In this document: positions 38,618 to 50,090 of the stretch, piece by piece | How positions within the stretch are numbered: position 1 is the first letter of the stretch | Layout of the letters: every line of letters begins with the position of its first letter | Assembly: GCA_037447655.1 (NCBI GenBank) | Contig: JBBHKE010001915.1 | Span: forward strand, 137,599 to 201,598 | Source: Zygnema cylindricum | Taxonomy: Eukaryota > Streptophyta > Zygnematophyceae > Zygnematales > Zygnemataceae | Length of the DNA stretch: 64,000 nucleotides | Direction: 5' to 3' | Translations under genes and position numbers: made by a program | Notes under the pieces: generated by a model | Told to the model about the DNA's origin: nothing | What the model saw: only the letters and a program-made list of their open reading frames with translations | The model's database searches: none

Positions 38618-39110
38618 TTTACTTGGGACATGAGGTTACACGTAGGACAATGGGTCCCCATATGGTCAAGGTCGCAGCCCTTGTTGCCGTGCCTCCTTTG
38701 CAAGTTGGCCAGATGGGTGTTAATAGTGCAGGAATATGATTTCAACATAATCTACAGTGTAGGGGAAATCCAAGGGATCGCTAACAGACTTAGCAGAAAT
38801 CTAGATCGTTCCACCATAGATTCTACTAGAGCTCGTCACGATGAGGATCCTGAAATTAGTGTGGGGCTTATTCGCGCCTCCTCTGCCTTTATTTGGCTTC
38901 CTTGATCTGGGGGGAGCTGACCACTTTTTCTGCACATGTGGAGGGGCAGGCGTCGATAGAGGCTGGACATAAGGATTTTTGGAACGACCCTGATACCCTC
39001 CAGTCCATCCAACAAGGTTCTCCACTTCCCCATTTGTTTCGAGCTCAATTATCGCGTGTGTAGACCAAGATGGCGGCGTACGAGTGGTATAGGGGCATTC
39101 TAATTCAGAA
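38618..39110 (+). pseudogene. G1 RNase H tail and connector
   Basis: The frame at 38630..38905 has LARWVLIVQEYDFNIIYS followed by ANRLSRN, the end of a gypsy RNase H domain. Most of the RNase H catalytic core seems to be deleted, since it joins almost directly to the reverse transcriptase end. The rest up to the integrase is a low-identity connector. Confidence 0.75.
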
Positions 39111-39690
39111 ATGGGCAGATGGGACGAGGAAAGTGGTTCCTCCCCTAGCCGACTGAGAAAATATTATTTTTCGCCTCCACCAACAATGTGGTTATTTTGG
39201 GTAGAAACAGACTACTTCCGTTGTTACATGATCGTACTGGTGGCACGGGTTGAGGACCCAAGCCAATCGGATTGTGCAGACATGTCATTCTTGTGAGCGA
39301 GTGAAAGCGACTTTCGACAAAAATAGAGGAACCGAACTTCATTCTCTTCCCATTAAGGGAATGTTTTATCGCTGGTCTTTGGATATGTTGGGCCCTCTCC
39401 CCACTAGCACACGGGGGAACCACTTTGTATCGGTGATGATCGAGAATTTTTCCGAATGGACACAATTGGTTGTGCTGCCCAAGGAGGAGTCTAAGGCAAT
39501 TACGGACGCATTCTTGCAAAGAGTGTTGTCCAAATTCTGGGCACCAGCATAGGTTTTGACCGACCAAGGCTACGAATTCGCGAGAGAATTCTCCAACTTG
39601 TTGGAATTGTTCTTTATCGACCATCGGTTGACCAGCCGAGACCACCCTCAAGCCAATGATTTGGTATAAAGGTGCATACAGATAGTGAAG
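39111..39690 (+). pseudogene. G1 integrase, N-terminal and core part, interrupted
   Basis: CHSCERVK of the zinc-binding domain is followed by SLDMLGPLP, where the first catalytic Asp lies, and VLTDQGYEF with the second. An in-frame TAG falls at 39550..39552, just before VLTDQG. The frame is cut at 39690 by copia E1 and resumes at 52459. The TGAAG before E1 and TTAAG after it are the target duplication. Confidence 0.88.
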
Positions 39691-39850
39691 TGCAATTCTG
39701 TGTCCTTCATTGCACTACAGAATTCAAGAAGCCCTTAGATAGCTTTTAACTAACCCACTTTCAGCCACAACCACTTCTGCCCAAAAGGACAAATTGACAG
39801 TCTGACTGCACCCGTGTGCAGCCTAGACTCTCTGAGTCTGTAGCAAAAAA

Positions 39851-39996
39851 AATCACTGAAAACGGCCAACCGGCCGATAAGTTATGAGGTGGCAAATATG
39901 CCAATTTATAGAAACTCTGAAAAAATCACTGAAAACGGCCAACCAGCCGATAAGTTATGAGGTGGCAAAGATGCCAATTTATAGAAACTCTGAAAG
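39851..39996. repeat. 73-bp tandem duplication inside the E1 left LTR
   Basis: Two copies of a unit starting AATCACTGAAAACGGCCAAC are in direct tandem. The right LTR (51447..52453) has one copy only, so the duplication arose after insertion or affected one LTR during replication. Confidence 0.9.
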
Positions 39997-40487
39997 AGAG
40001 AGGTGCAGTCTACAGGAAAATTACTAAGTCCTATTCCCCTCTCATAACCTTTATCTACTATAATAGGATCCAATCTAATAACTTTGTACTACAAAAAGGT
40101 ACTACGGCTGATGTACTTTTTGTAGGGCCAGTGTACGACAAGGCCGTGGAGTGGACGCGTGTCCACGTTTTACTCGTCTTTACGTTCCCGGGAATTTCCG
40201 CGACCAAATGTTATCTCTCCGCGCGGCGTCATGTCATGCCACGTCCGAGAACCGCCAAAGTGACCATTCCGGGATCTTGGCGTTGATATGTGCCGTTGGA
40301 TAAAAAACCGACATTTAATGCGAACCGTCGGAACAAATGTCTGATTCATTTGTTTCGTGCGGAGATCATGTTTGCACTATATTTTCAACTGGTTATGTTT
40401 TCCCTCATTCATAATTCCATTAAGTGAATTAACAATCATATTACAGTTTATATATTTATCACACACTATTTATACTAGGGAACCTCT

Positions 40488-40560
40488 AAGACAGGCGGTT
40501 AGAGCTGACGGCTACGCCTCGCTCTGCCAGTCGGAGGTTTGAGTCCCGCCGGACTCAACC
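40488..40560 (+). repeat. tRNA-like segment antisense in the E1 LTR
   Basis: GCGGTTAGAGCTGACGGC is followed 30 bases on by GGAGGTTTGAGTCCC. These resemble the A and B boxes of a tRNA or tRNA-derived SINE; the right LTR has GGTTCGAGTCC at the same place (52220..52230), a full B-box match. It runs opposite to the element. No full cloverleaf with a paired acceptor stem could be drawn, so it is not called a tRNA gene. Confidence 0.5.
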
Positions 40561-40784
40561 TTTTGTTGAGAGAGACTTATTTCACTCTTTAGTTCAGCTT
40601 ATGGAGTTGAGGCAGCCATGGCTCGATCACTCTCTCTCTCTCTCCTTTAGTGACTACAACAAGTATGGGGGCTAGAGAGAAGGGTTGGAGGCAGGCTACC
40701 TGCGCTTGTCTTGCATTTTTCATTTAACTAATTAGACCTAGAAAATACACTTTAGATCTAGCTATTTGAGCACTCCCTTATTTT

Positions 40785-42120
40785 CTAGTCTAATTTCAAC
40801 TTCTCTTTTAGTCCACACTTTTCCCTACAATACTTTAACTTGGGAGATGGCACAGTTTTGTTCATCATATCAGCCACCATTACTTTATCAAATTTATACA
40901 CAAGATTCACAATTTTGTTTTCTACTTTTTCCCTCACAAATCTCAATCTTATGTCCATATGCTTAGCTTTGAAATGATGCTTTAGATTGGCTGCAATTAT
41001 AATGGCAGCTTGATTATCACAAAAAACTTCATGCACTCCTTTCTTCATACACCCCGGTTCTTGCACAAGGACTTGACCCACATCAACTCTTTTACAGGAG
41101 AACAAGAGGCCATGTACTCAGCCTCCATAATAGATTGAGCAACCATCTTTTGTTGCTTACTACTCCAACAGCAAGCACCTTCTCCCACATACAACACATA
41201 TCCAGAAGTGCATCTTCTCATAGGTGCATCCCTATAACTGGCATCACTCCAAGTAATGATATCAAGTTGCTTCCCTCCCAAATGCACCCATAACTTTGTG
41301 TTTCCTACAAGATATCTCATGACTCTCTTGGTTGCCTCCCAATCTGTCTTCCTAGGATCGTAAAGACTCATACTGAGGACTCCCACTGCTGCCGCTGTGT
41401 GCGGCCTTGTACAGATCATAAAGTAGATCAAACTTCCTACGACCTGTTTGTAAGAAATAGACTTCATAAACTCTCTCTCCTCTAGACTCATCTGATCATC
41501 TAAGATTATCACTCCTCCTTCTACACTCCCATTATTTACTTTCTTCAAGTCCATGGGAGTGGTACAACTGTTTGCCTTTTCCATCTGGAATTTCTCAAGC
41601 ATATTATCTATTGCTTTTTTTGAGTAAGTGTGATAATCCTTTCCCCCCTATCTCTCTCCATTTTGATTCCCAAAATATATCTTGCCTCCCCTAAATCCTT
41701 GATATCAAATATGCTTCTAAGTTTTTCTTTAACTTCTTGAATTTTTCTAAAGACTTTCTTAACACCAGCAGATCATCCACATAAATTGCAACGGAAATCA
41801 CAACATTCTCATCTTGAAACATACAGATAGAATGGTAAAAGCTGATCTGTATATAGCCATGCCCAGTGAGAAACTCATCTAGTTTGTTATTCCACTGTCG
41901 GGGAGCTTGCTTCAGTCCATATAAGGACTTTATGAGCCTGCAGACTTTGCTCTCTTCTCCTTCCTCCACGAACCCCTCTGGTTGCCTTATGAAAATTTCT
42001 TCCTCTAACTCACCATTAAAAAAAACAGTCTTAATATCCATCTGGTGTATTTCCATGTCTTCCGCTGGTGCTAGACTAAGGAGAATCCTTACTGATGGGA
42101 ACTGAACAACTAGAGAAAAA
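40785..42120 (-). pseudogene. copia E1 reverse transcriptase and RNase H, degraded
   Basis: The minus-strand frame 42056..41691 has HQMDIKTVFFNGELEEEIF, LYGLKQAPRQW and the catalytic YVDDLL (41772..41783). RNase H follows at 41602..41045 and 41105..40785 with ASYRDAPMRRCTSGYV, ASCSPVKELMWVKSL and DNQAAI. At least two frame changes separate these blocks, so the polyprotein is broken. Confidence 0.9.
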
Positions 42121-43386
42121 GTCTATTCATAATCAATCCCCTCCTTTTGGGTGAACCTCTTTGCTACCAATCGAGCTTTAAATCTCTCAATGGTATTATC
42201 TGGGTTTAGTTTTAATTTAAACACCATTTACAGCCAATCGGTTTTCTGTAGGAAGGACATTCCGTTTTTTTCTAAGTATTTGCTTCAATTATGGAGGCCA
42301 TCTCATCATTTATGGCTCTAATCGATATGTGTTTCTAAGGAGTGTTCACAGCCTCCGAGCTTGACTGAGGTTCATCTGGGTAAGATAGCTTAATTACCCT
42401 ATGGTCAGCCTGTTTCTCTTATATCCTTTTGCTGCTCCTTCTTCCTCCCTCAAACTCCGAAATAGGAATAGAGGGAAGTCTTGGATTTCTCCCTACTGTC
42501 TCATTGACTCCCCTATCTATGGAACCTGGTTCTGATTCCTCCTATTTTGTCTCCTCGAAGTCCATAGGAATATGTGAGGTTTCCGATGGATCTACTATAT
42601 CTTATATCTCCCTTGAGTTTGCAATCACTATTTCACTCATGTCCCTTTTTGGAACGATCGAGTTCTCCTCACTTTCGGACTCAAAACAAATTCTTATCTT
42701 CTTGATATATTTGAAAGGGTCAAATGACTTCCCTTCATCCATGAAAACTAGGTGTTTGACTAGAACGATATCTTTCTTTGCTAAGTCATAGACTCTATAT
42801 CCCTTGACATTGTCATTATATCCTACAAAGTATCAAAATTTTCACTTAGCATCTAGTTTCCAGTTTTTCTTATCCATGTGAGGATTGTAAACTTGATTAC
42901 CGAATACTTTAAGTTGAGACACATCTGGTTTTCTTCCAACCCATCTCTCATAAGGTGTCATTCGTTTTACGGCTGAGGTTAGGACTCTATTTTAATGTAG
43001 TTAGCACAGTTGATGGCTTCTGGCCAAAATCTCTTTCCTATTTTCTTGTCAGCCAACATACTGCATACACTATCTCATAGTGTTCGGATCAACCTCTCAG
43101 CTACCCTATTTTGTTCCACGTTACATGGTACGGTTTTCTGGTGTTGAACTCCCTCATCTCTCAAATATTCCTCAAATTGGTTAGAGGTATATTCCCCCCC
43201 ATTATCGCTCTTTACCGAAGGTACTTTTGCAGGTCCCCAGATATCTGTGTGGAGCAAATCTAGTACTTTCTCACCCCTAAATGTGGGAGCTTTGGGAAAA
43301 GGGAGTCTGTGAGCTTTACCTTGAGCACAGCCACTACAATCATCCACCATTTAATTATCCCCAAACTGAATGCCTTCTACTACACC
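42121..43386 (-). pseudogene. copia E1 integrase, with internal deletion
   Basis: The frame 43350..43075 carries the end of the zinc domain (DDCSGCAQGKAHRLPFPK), then LHTDIWGPAKVPSV joined directly to KSDNGGEYTSNQFEE. Compared with E3, about 50 to 60 residues of the core between these blocks are missing. The downstream C-terminal part (42120..43070) is still recognisable but has many stops. Its upstream partner lies across E2 at 49868..50090. Confidence 0.85.
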
Positions 43387-43391
43387 AAGCT

Positions 43392-44449
43392 TGAAAATCT
43401 GAGACCTCCATAAGTCCTCAGAGTGGACAGCTTCTAAAAAGCCTCTAGGATAACCTTGACCCCTTTGTGTTTGAGCAAGAACAACTGCCACCTTGGCAGA
43501 CAAAAACTCTGACCAACTTCACCCCTGTGAAGGTAAGACTTCTCTGAGTCGATAGCAAAAAGAATCTTTGATTTTGCTCCCCTGAGCAGTAAGTTATGAA
43601 GGGTCAAATTTGACCTTTTGTACAGAAGCTCTCTGGGAGAGAGGGTCCTATCTCCTAATTTTTCTAAGTCATATCTCTCTCACAAACTTTATCTTCTGAT
43701 GTACGGAGCCAATCAGATTACTCCTCTGTACACAAAAGTACAACTGCCGGTGTACTTTCTGTACGAACATTGTACGACATGCCCTAAATGTCGACACGTG
43801 GTATATCCGGATTCGCTCCTTTAATCCTCAGAGATACCGCGATCCAATGTTAGTCCGCCACGTGTCATCCGATGTGGCGATGATGAAAAACCGCCGAAAT
43901 TCTCTTCCGCGATCTCGGCGTTTAATTTCGGCCGTCCGATTAAATTCACATTTAATCGTAGCCGTAATAAATACATGCGCGGTATTCGTTTCGCTAAAGA
44001 AATAAATGCGCGGTATTCGTTTTTTATCCGTACCGTAATCCGTACTTTTACATTACTAGATCTATGTCTCCCGTAAAACTATTTCAGTTAAATGAACTAT
44101 CCTACGTATGAATGTTTAATTAATTATCAAACCCTACACTACGTAACACTATCTCTAGACCTAACGGTTAAAGTTACCGGCTGCTGACTGATTACTGGCT
44201 GGCAAGTTCTAGGATCAAATCTTGGAGCTGTCACATATAATTTTAGTAAATAAACCCCTACTATATTTTATAACCCGTAAACCTCTGGATAGCCTAGGTA
44301 GCCATTGCTCTAGCTTCCTCTCCAATTTCTCTGTGACTGCGACAAGTTTGAGAGTTTGGAGAGAGAAGTTAGAGGTAGACTACCTCAGCTTCTTTTTATA
44401 TTTCTATTCAGACCTAGAAAATACTTTAAAAAGTCCATTAATTTCTACA
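43392..44449 (-). repeat. copia E2 3' LTR (left copy)
   Basis: Plus-strand ends are TGAAAATCTGAGACC and TTAATTTCTACA. Length is 1058 bp, exactly that of the right copy at 48805..49862. Most differences lie in the first 400 bases. It is flanked by AAGCT (43387..43391). The polypurine tract, inverted, is CTCCCCTTATTTT from 44450. Confidence 0.93.
44163..44232 (+). repeat. tRNA-like segment antisense in the E2 LTR
   Basis: The stretch CTAACGGTTAAAGTTACCGG then GGATCAAATCTTG has the spacing and sense of the tRNA-like block in the E1 LTR, but is more degenerate. The same sequence recurs in the right LTR at about 49576 and, altered, in both E3 LTRs. Confidence 0.35.
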
Positions 44450-44462
44450 CTCCCCTTATTTT

Positions 44463-45921
44463 CTAGTCAATCTTTAATTTCAGACCACACTTCTCCCTGC
44501 AGAAAATTAGCTTAGGGGAAGGCACAAGTTTGGTCATCATATCTGCTACCATCTCACTATCTGGTCGGTACTCTAAACTGATTATTTTGTTTTCTACTTT
44601 CTCTCTAACATAGTTGAGTCTTATGTCCATGTGTTTGGCTTTAAAATGATGTTTAGGATTGGCAGAAATAGCAATTGCTGCCTGATTATCACAAAACATT
44701 TTCTGCACACCACTCTTAAGGTGACCAAGCTCACCAAGCAAAGACTTCACCCACATCAATTCTTTTATAGCAGAGCAAGAGGCCATATACTCAGCCTCCA
44801 TGGTAGACTGAGCAATAACTTTTTGTTGTTTGCTACTCCAACAGCAAGCCCCATCACCCACATATAATACATATCCAGAAGTGCATCTCGTCATCGGAGC
44901 ATCACCATAACTAGCATCACTTCAAGTAGTGATGTCAGTATTCTCCCCACCCAAATGCAACCATAGATCCCTAGTTCCTATCAAATATCTAAGGACTCTT
45001 TAAGCTGCCTCCCAATCCTTCTTAGTGGGAGCATTTAGACTTCTACTCAACACTCCTACCGCTCCAGCCAAATCCGGTCGGGTACAATTCATAAAATAGA
45101 TTAAACTTCCCACTACTTCCCTGTAAGGAATAGTCTGCATGAACTTATGTTCTTCAAGAGATAATTCCTCGTCTAAGACTATGACTCCTTCTTCCTCACT
45201 CCCCTTACTTCCCTTCTTTAACTCCATTGGAGTTGTACAACTATTAGCTTTATCCATTTGAAATTTTTCCAACATGTTCCTTATTGCTTCTTTTTGAGTC
45301 AATCTTATAATCTTTTTTTTTTCGGTCTCTTTCTATTTGAATTCCCAAAATATATTTTGCTTCCCCCATATCCTTCATTTCAAATCTCCCCTTAATATCA
45401 GTTTTCAGTTTATTAATTTTTTCCATTGATTTACTTAAAACAAGCAAATCATCAACATAAATTGCAATAAATATAAAACCTTCCTCATCTTCGAAAACAT
45501 AGATTGAGTGATCTGAGCTGATCCAGATACATCCCAGACCGGTAAGAAACTCATCTAGCTTCTTATTCCACTGGCGAGGCGCCTGTTTCAAACCATAAAA
45601 AGATTTAATCAGGCGGCATAACTTACTCTTCTCTCCTTCCTCCACAAACCCTTCGGGTTGTCGCATAAAGATCTCCTCTTCCAATTCTCCATGCAAAAAG
45701 GTTGTTTTGATGTCCATCTGGTGCACTTCCATGTCTTCCGCTGCTGCCAGACTGAGAAGTATGCGGACGGAGGGAAATCTGACGACTGGGGCAAAGGTTT
45801 CCTCGTAGTCAATTCCCTCCTTTTGTGTAAATCCATTTGCCACTAATCTGGCCTTGTAGCGCTCGATTGTGTTACCTGGGTTCAGTTTTAATTTAAAAAC
45901 CCACTTACAACCGATTTTTTT
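44463..45921 (-). pseudogene. copia E2 reverse transcriptase and RNase H, nearly intact
   Basis: Minus-strand frame 45843..45250 encodes FTQKEGIDYEETFAPVVRF, HQMDIKTTFLHGELEEEIF, YGLKQAPRQW and YVDDLL (codons at 45448..45459), then KDMGEAKYILGIQ. A frame change lies near 45300 in an A/T run; the RNase H continues at 45302..45000 and 44894..44463 through DNQAAIAISANPKHH to a stop before the polypurine tract. Only a few lesions separate it from an open frame. Confidence 0.92.
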
Positions 45922-47436
45922 TCAGTTAGGTGGACAATCCACCAGCTCCCAAGTATCGGCTGCCATAATTGAGGCCATCTCCTCATTGATGGCTGTCTTC
46001 GACCGGTTTCTTTCTGGATAAGTCATCGCCTCTCCATAAGTGTGAGGTTCATCTTCATGAGATAGTTTTGTTAACTTGTTATTAACCTTTTTTTCTTGCA
46101 ATATTTTGCTACTTCTCCTCCCCCCCTCAAAATCTGAGGCTGAAATAGATGGTTCTCGTGGATTTTTTCGAAAAATCTCGGCTTCTCCCCCATCCCTTGA
46201 TTCCGAATCAATTTCCACCACGTCTTCCACTTCGGGTAGAGTTGTCACTGGAGTTTCCACAGCAGAGTCCTTTTCGGTCTGATTTGTACCTGCAATAATG
46301 TCATCTTCTCTAAAACCTGGAAAGTTAGTAAGCTCAAAGTCATCGGAATTTTTTGACTCAAATCCGATTTTTACTGACTTTGTATATTTGAAGGGATCCA
46401 CAGACTTTCCTTCATCCATAACTACTAGATGCTTTACTAAGATTATATCTTCCCTTTTTAGATCATAAGCTCTATATCCTTTAACATCCTCATCATATCC
46501 TACTAAGTATCCCGGTTTTCCTTTTGGATCTAGCTTCCAATTAGACCGATCTGTATCTAGACTGAATACTTGACTGCCGAAAACCTTTAAGTGAGATATG
46601 TCTGGTTTCTGGCCTGTCCATCTCTCATAAGGTGTCTGATCTTTTATAGCTGAAGTAAGAACTCTATTTTTGAGGTAATTAGCACAGTTCATTGCTTCTG
46701 CCCAAAACCTTTTTCCTATCTTCTTATCTGACAACATACTTCTAGCACTATCACTTAGTGTTCTATTTAACCTTTCAGCTACCCCATTCTGTTCTGGGTT
46801 TTCTGGAACTGTCTTTTGGTGTTGGACCCCATCTTCCCTCAGAAAATCCTCAAACTGGTTAGAAGTATACTCTCCACCATTGTCACTCCTTATTCTCTTG
46901 ATTGGAGTTTCATGGAGTTTTTTGCTCTCTGCTATATATTGTCTAAAATAATCCTAAGCTTCGGACTTGTTTTTCAAAAAATACACTCGAGAATACCGAG
47001 ACCAATCATCAGTGATAGTCATCAAAAATCTCTTTCCCCCCCGGTGAGGGCAGTTTAGCCGGTCCCCAAATATATGTGTGTACTAGATCTAGAATTTTTT
47101 CTCCATTATAGGTGGTTGTTTTAGGAAAGGGTAATCTGTGTGCTTTACCTTGAGCACATCCACTACAATCACTTATATCATCACTCCCACTGAACTGAAT
47201 CCCTTCCACCACTCCCATCTTTTTCATCTCTCTTAACTTATCTAGATTTACATGCCCAAGCCTCTTATGCCACATCATAATATCATGAACACCAGCATAA
47301 TAAAGTTTCTTCGTTTCATTACTTAAAATCAGCCTAAACATCCCATGGCTACCTTTCTCAGCAATGAAATAGACATCCTCCTCAAAACTAGCAGTAAAGA
47401 CTCCTTCCCTAGTGCTAGTAAAAAAACCCTTATCAT
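45922..47436 (-). pseudogene. copia E2 pre-integrase and integrase
   Basis: The zinc domain MMWHKRLGHVNLDKLREMKK with DCSGCAQGKAHRLPFPK lies in 47341..47009. The core continues leftward in another frame, and the C-terminal part 46737..45922 is one 271-codon open frame from MLSDKKIGKRFWAEAM through KVFGSQVFSLDTDRSNWKLD to WELVDCPPN. A frameshift near the GGK block (about 47030..47045, a C-run) breaks the core. Confidence 0.9.
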
Positions 47437-48780
47437 CTAATACAGATGTAAAATGAGGTTTTTGTTCAACTCCGAAATAAACAATACATCGGAGAATGTT
47501 ACTATCGATGTCTTTCCTTCTACTAACACTTTCAGATTTACCGATCCTACAAGAGTAGTGGTGACTATCCTCCCATCCTCGTACTTTATCTCTACGGTGG
47601 GAATCTTTCTTATCTTAGTGAACAGGTGCCTATCCTTACACATGTGCATGGAGGCACCTGAATCTATAATCGAGCCTGCTTCACCTTTCAATCCACTGTA
47701 ATCACATTTATGCCTTGGTGGAATTTCGACCTCGTTTTTCGCCTCCAACTCCTCATCCAAAAAGAGCTCATCGTCCTCGTCCTCGGATTCCGCCTCATGT
47801 ACCTGTGTCACAAGGGCCTTTTTTTCTTTCTTCTCGAGGTACCAACGGTCTGCCCCTCTTTTAACCGAAGCTCGGTTAGCTTAGTGCACTCTACCATATA
47901 GTGCCCCAGTTTCTTGCAAAAATGACATAAACCTTTGGGAGCCCTTGGCCCGAACTCGTCGGCTTGATTTTTCTCCTCCCTTTCTTCATAGTTTCCAACT
48001 GGTTTTTGTGAATCCTTGTTCCTCCAATCGGTCAAAGTTGCTAAGGCTTGGCCACTCTTTCCTCCTCTTCGGATCTCAATCGTATTCTCCCGAACGAGAA
48101 TCATCCATACCACTAAGTTCAATATCCATCTTGAATCCGGCAAGTCCTGCACACGGTTGACTATGTTCCTGAACTCATCGGGTAACTTCATCAGTAAACA
48201 GTTAACCTTTTCTTTTTAACTAAAATCTTTTCCCGCACTCTCTAGCTCCATGAAGAGTGTAGCAAGCTCATTGCAAAAATCCAACATTTTCCCCCATTTG
48301 TATACATATTCCTTAACTTTCTGATCAGCCAACTGTTGTAGCTCAATCGTACCACTTCGGTACATATCTATGAGAGCCATCCACAGATCGGATGCCCTTT
48401 CTACCTTTAAATGAGGACATGCAAGTCCTTGAGTAAGATGGCGTAGGATGAAGTGCTTTGCCGCCATATTGTTGAAATCCCAGGTTTGAGTATTATTCTC
48501 CTCGTTCCTCGGAATAGGTGACATGAATGCTGAACCAGTTGCTATTGGTGTGGTCGTCTCCTTCTCTGCTCCTTTGTCCACCACCTTTCCTTCCTTTGTC
48601 TCCTCCATTAAAGATGGACCTGCTTTCTTTGTGAATCTGCTTCCTTGAAAACGTGGAGGAATTCCAAGATTTGATGGACGCCCCAATCGTCCACTCATCA
48701 TCCCCCAAAACCTTTTTTCGCATAGAGCTCCTATCATCATACTTTCCCACTATATGAATCCAGTTCCATTAAAGATTGGT
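47437..48780 (-). pseudogene. copia E2 gag and protease
   Basis: Gag-like sequence starts just after the primer site (GALCEKRFWGMMSG at about 48725..48684) and includes HFILRHLTQGLACPHL and ELQQLADQKVKEYV. A stop lies at 48216..48218 and the frame goes on from 48191 to the zinc knuckle CHFCKKLGHYMVEC (about 47885..47926). After a frameshift near 47810 the protease follows, with DSGASMHMCKD bearing the catalytic Asp. Only this copy of the three keeps the DSG triad. Confidence 0.88.
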
Positions 48781-48789
48781 ACCCTAGAG

Positions 48790-48804
48790 GGTGGGCCCAT
48801 AACC
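48790..48804 (-). promoter_or_regulatory. E2 primer-binding site matching tRNA-iMet anticodon arm
   Basis: Read on the minus strand, GGTTATGGGCCCACC directly abuts the 5' LTR end. Its complement GGTGGGCCCATAACC equals the anticodon arm of plant initiator tRNA-Met, ending at about nucleotide 40. This fits priming by a cleaved 5' half tRNA as known for Drosophila copia. The tRNA sequence is from general knowledge. Confidence 0.75.
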
Positions 48805-49862
48805 TGAAACTCTGAGACCTCCATAAGTCCTCATAGTGGACAGCTTCCAAGAAGCCTCTATGATAACCCTGACCCCTTTGTGTTTCAGCAAGAACAACTG
48901 CCACCCTGGCAGACAAAAACTTTGACCAACTTCACCCCTATGAAGGCAAGACTCCCTTGAGTCGATAGCAAAAAGAATCTCTGAATTTGCTCCCCTGAGC
49001 AGTAAGTTATGGAGGGTCAAATTTGACCTTTTGTACAGAAGCTCTCTGGGAGAGAGGGTCCTATCTCCTAATTTTTCTAAGTCCTATCTCTCTCACAGAC
49101 TCTATCTATTGATGTACGGAGCCAATCAGATTACTCTTCCGTACACAAAAGTACAACTGCCGGTGTACTTTTTGTACGAACATTGTACGACATGCCCTAA
49201 ATGTCGACACGTGGTATATCCGGATTCGCTCCCTTAATCCTCGGAGATGCCGCGATCCAATGTTAGTCCGCCACGTGTCATCCGATGTGGCGATGATCAA
49301 AAACCGCCGAAATTCTATTCCGCGATCTCGGCGTTTAATTTCGGCCGTCCCATTAAATTCACATTTAATCGTAGCCGTAATAAATACATGCGCGGTATTC
49401 GTTTCGCTAAAGAAATAAATGCGCGGTATTCGTTTCTTATCCGTACCGTAATCCGTACTTTTACATTACTGGATCTATGTCTCCCATAAAACTATTTCAG
49501 TTAAATGAACTATCCTACGTATGAATGTTTAATTAATTATCAAACCCTACACTACGTAACACTATCTCTAGACCTAACGGTTAAAGTTACCGGCTGCTGA
49601 CTGATTACTGGCTGGCAAGTTCTAGGATCAAATCTTGGAGCTGTCACATATAATTTTAGTAAATAAACCCCTACTATATTTTATAACCCGTAAACCTCTG
49701 GATAGCCTAGGTAGCCATTGCTCTAGCTTCCTCTCCAATTTCTCTGTGACTGCGACAAGTTTGAGAGTTTGGAGAGAGAAGTTAGAGGTAGACTACCTCA
49801 GCTTCTTTTTATATTTCTATTCAGACCTAGAAAATACTTTAAAAAGACCATTAATTTCTACA
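48805..49862 (-). repeat. copia E2 5' LTR (right copy)
   Basis: It begins TGAAACTCTGAGACC and ends TTAATTTCTACA on the plus strand, 1058 bp. It is followed by AGGCT (49863..49867), the partner of AAGCT on the left with one change. The E1 pre-integrase frame resumes immediately. Confidence 0.93.
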
Positions 49863-49867
49863 AGGCT

Positions 49868-50090
49868 TCTTCATTTCCCTCAGCCTATCAAAATGCACAT
49901 GCCCCAACCGCTTATGCCAAATCATCAACACTAGAACACCAACATAGTAAGCATTCTTCTTTTCATTACTGAGGTTAAGCTTAAACATTCCTTGGCTACC
50001 CTTATCTGCTATGAAGTAGACTTCATCCCCATACTTAGCTATAGAAACTCCCTTTCTATAGAAGGTATCAAACTCTTTGTCATCTAACAC
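49868..50090 (-). pseudogene. copia E1 pre-integrase part, cut by E2
   Basis: The minus-strand frame has MIWHKRLGHVHFDRLREMKK, the HxxxH zinc domain start, and ends at the E2 insertion point. The matching CSGCAQG half lies at 43350 on the other side of E2. Confidence 0.88.

Larger units (their letters stand above)
39691..40772 (-). repeat. copia E1 3' LTR (left copy)
   Basis: Plus-strand ends are TGCAATTCTGTGTCC and TATTTGAGCA; the element reads on the minus strand. Length is 1082 bp against 1007 for its partner. The difference is explained by a 73-bp tandem duplication at about 39851..39996. Just right of it is the inverted polypurine tract (CTCCCTTATTTT, 40773..40784). Confidence 0.9.

Noticed and set aside
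40490-40560. Functional tRNA gene in the E1 LTR
   Set aside because: A- and B-box-like words are present, but no paired acceptor stem or complete cloverleaf could be drawn; kept as tRNA-like only.
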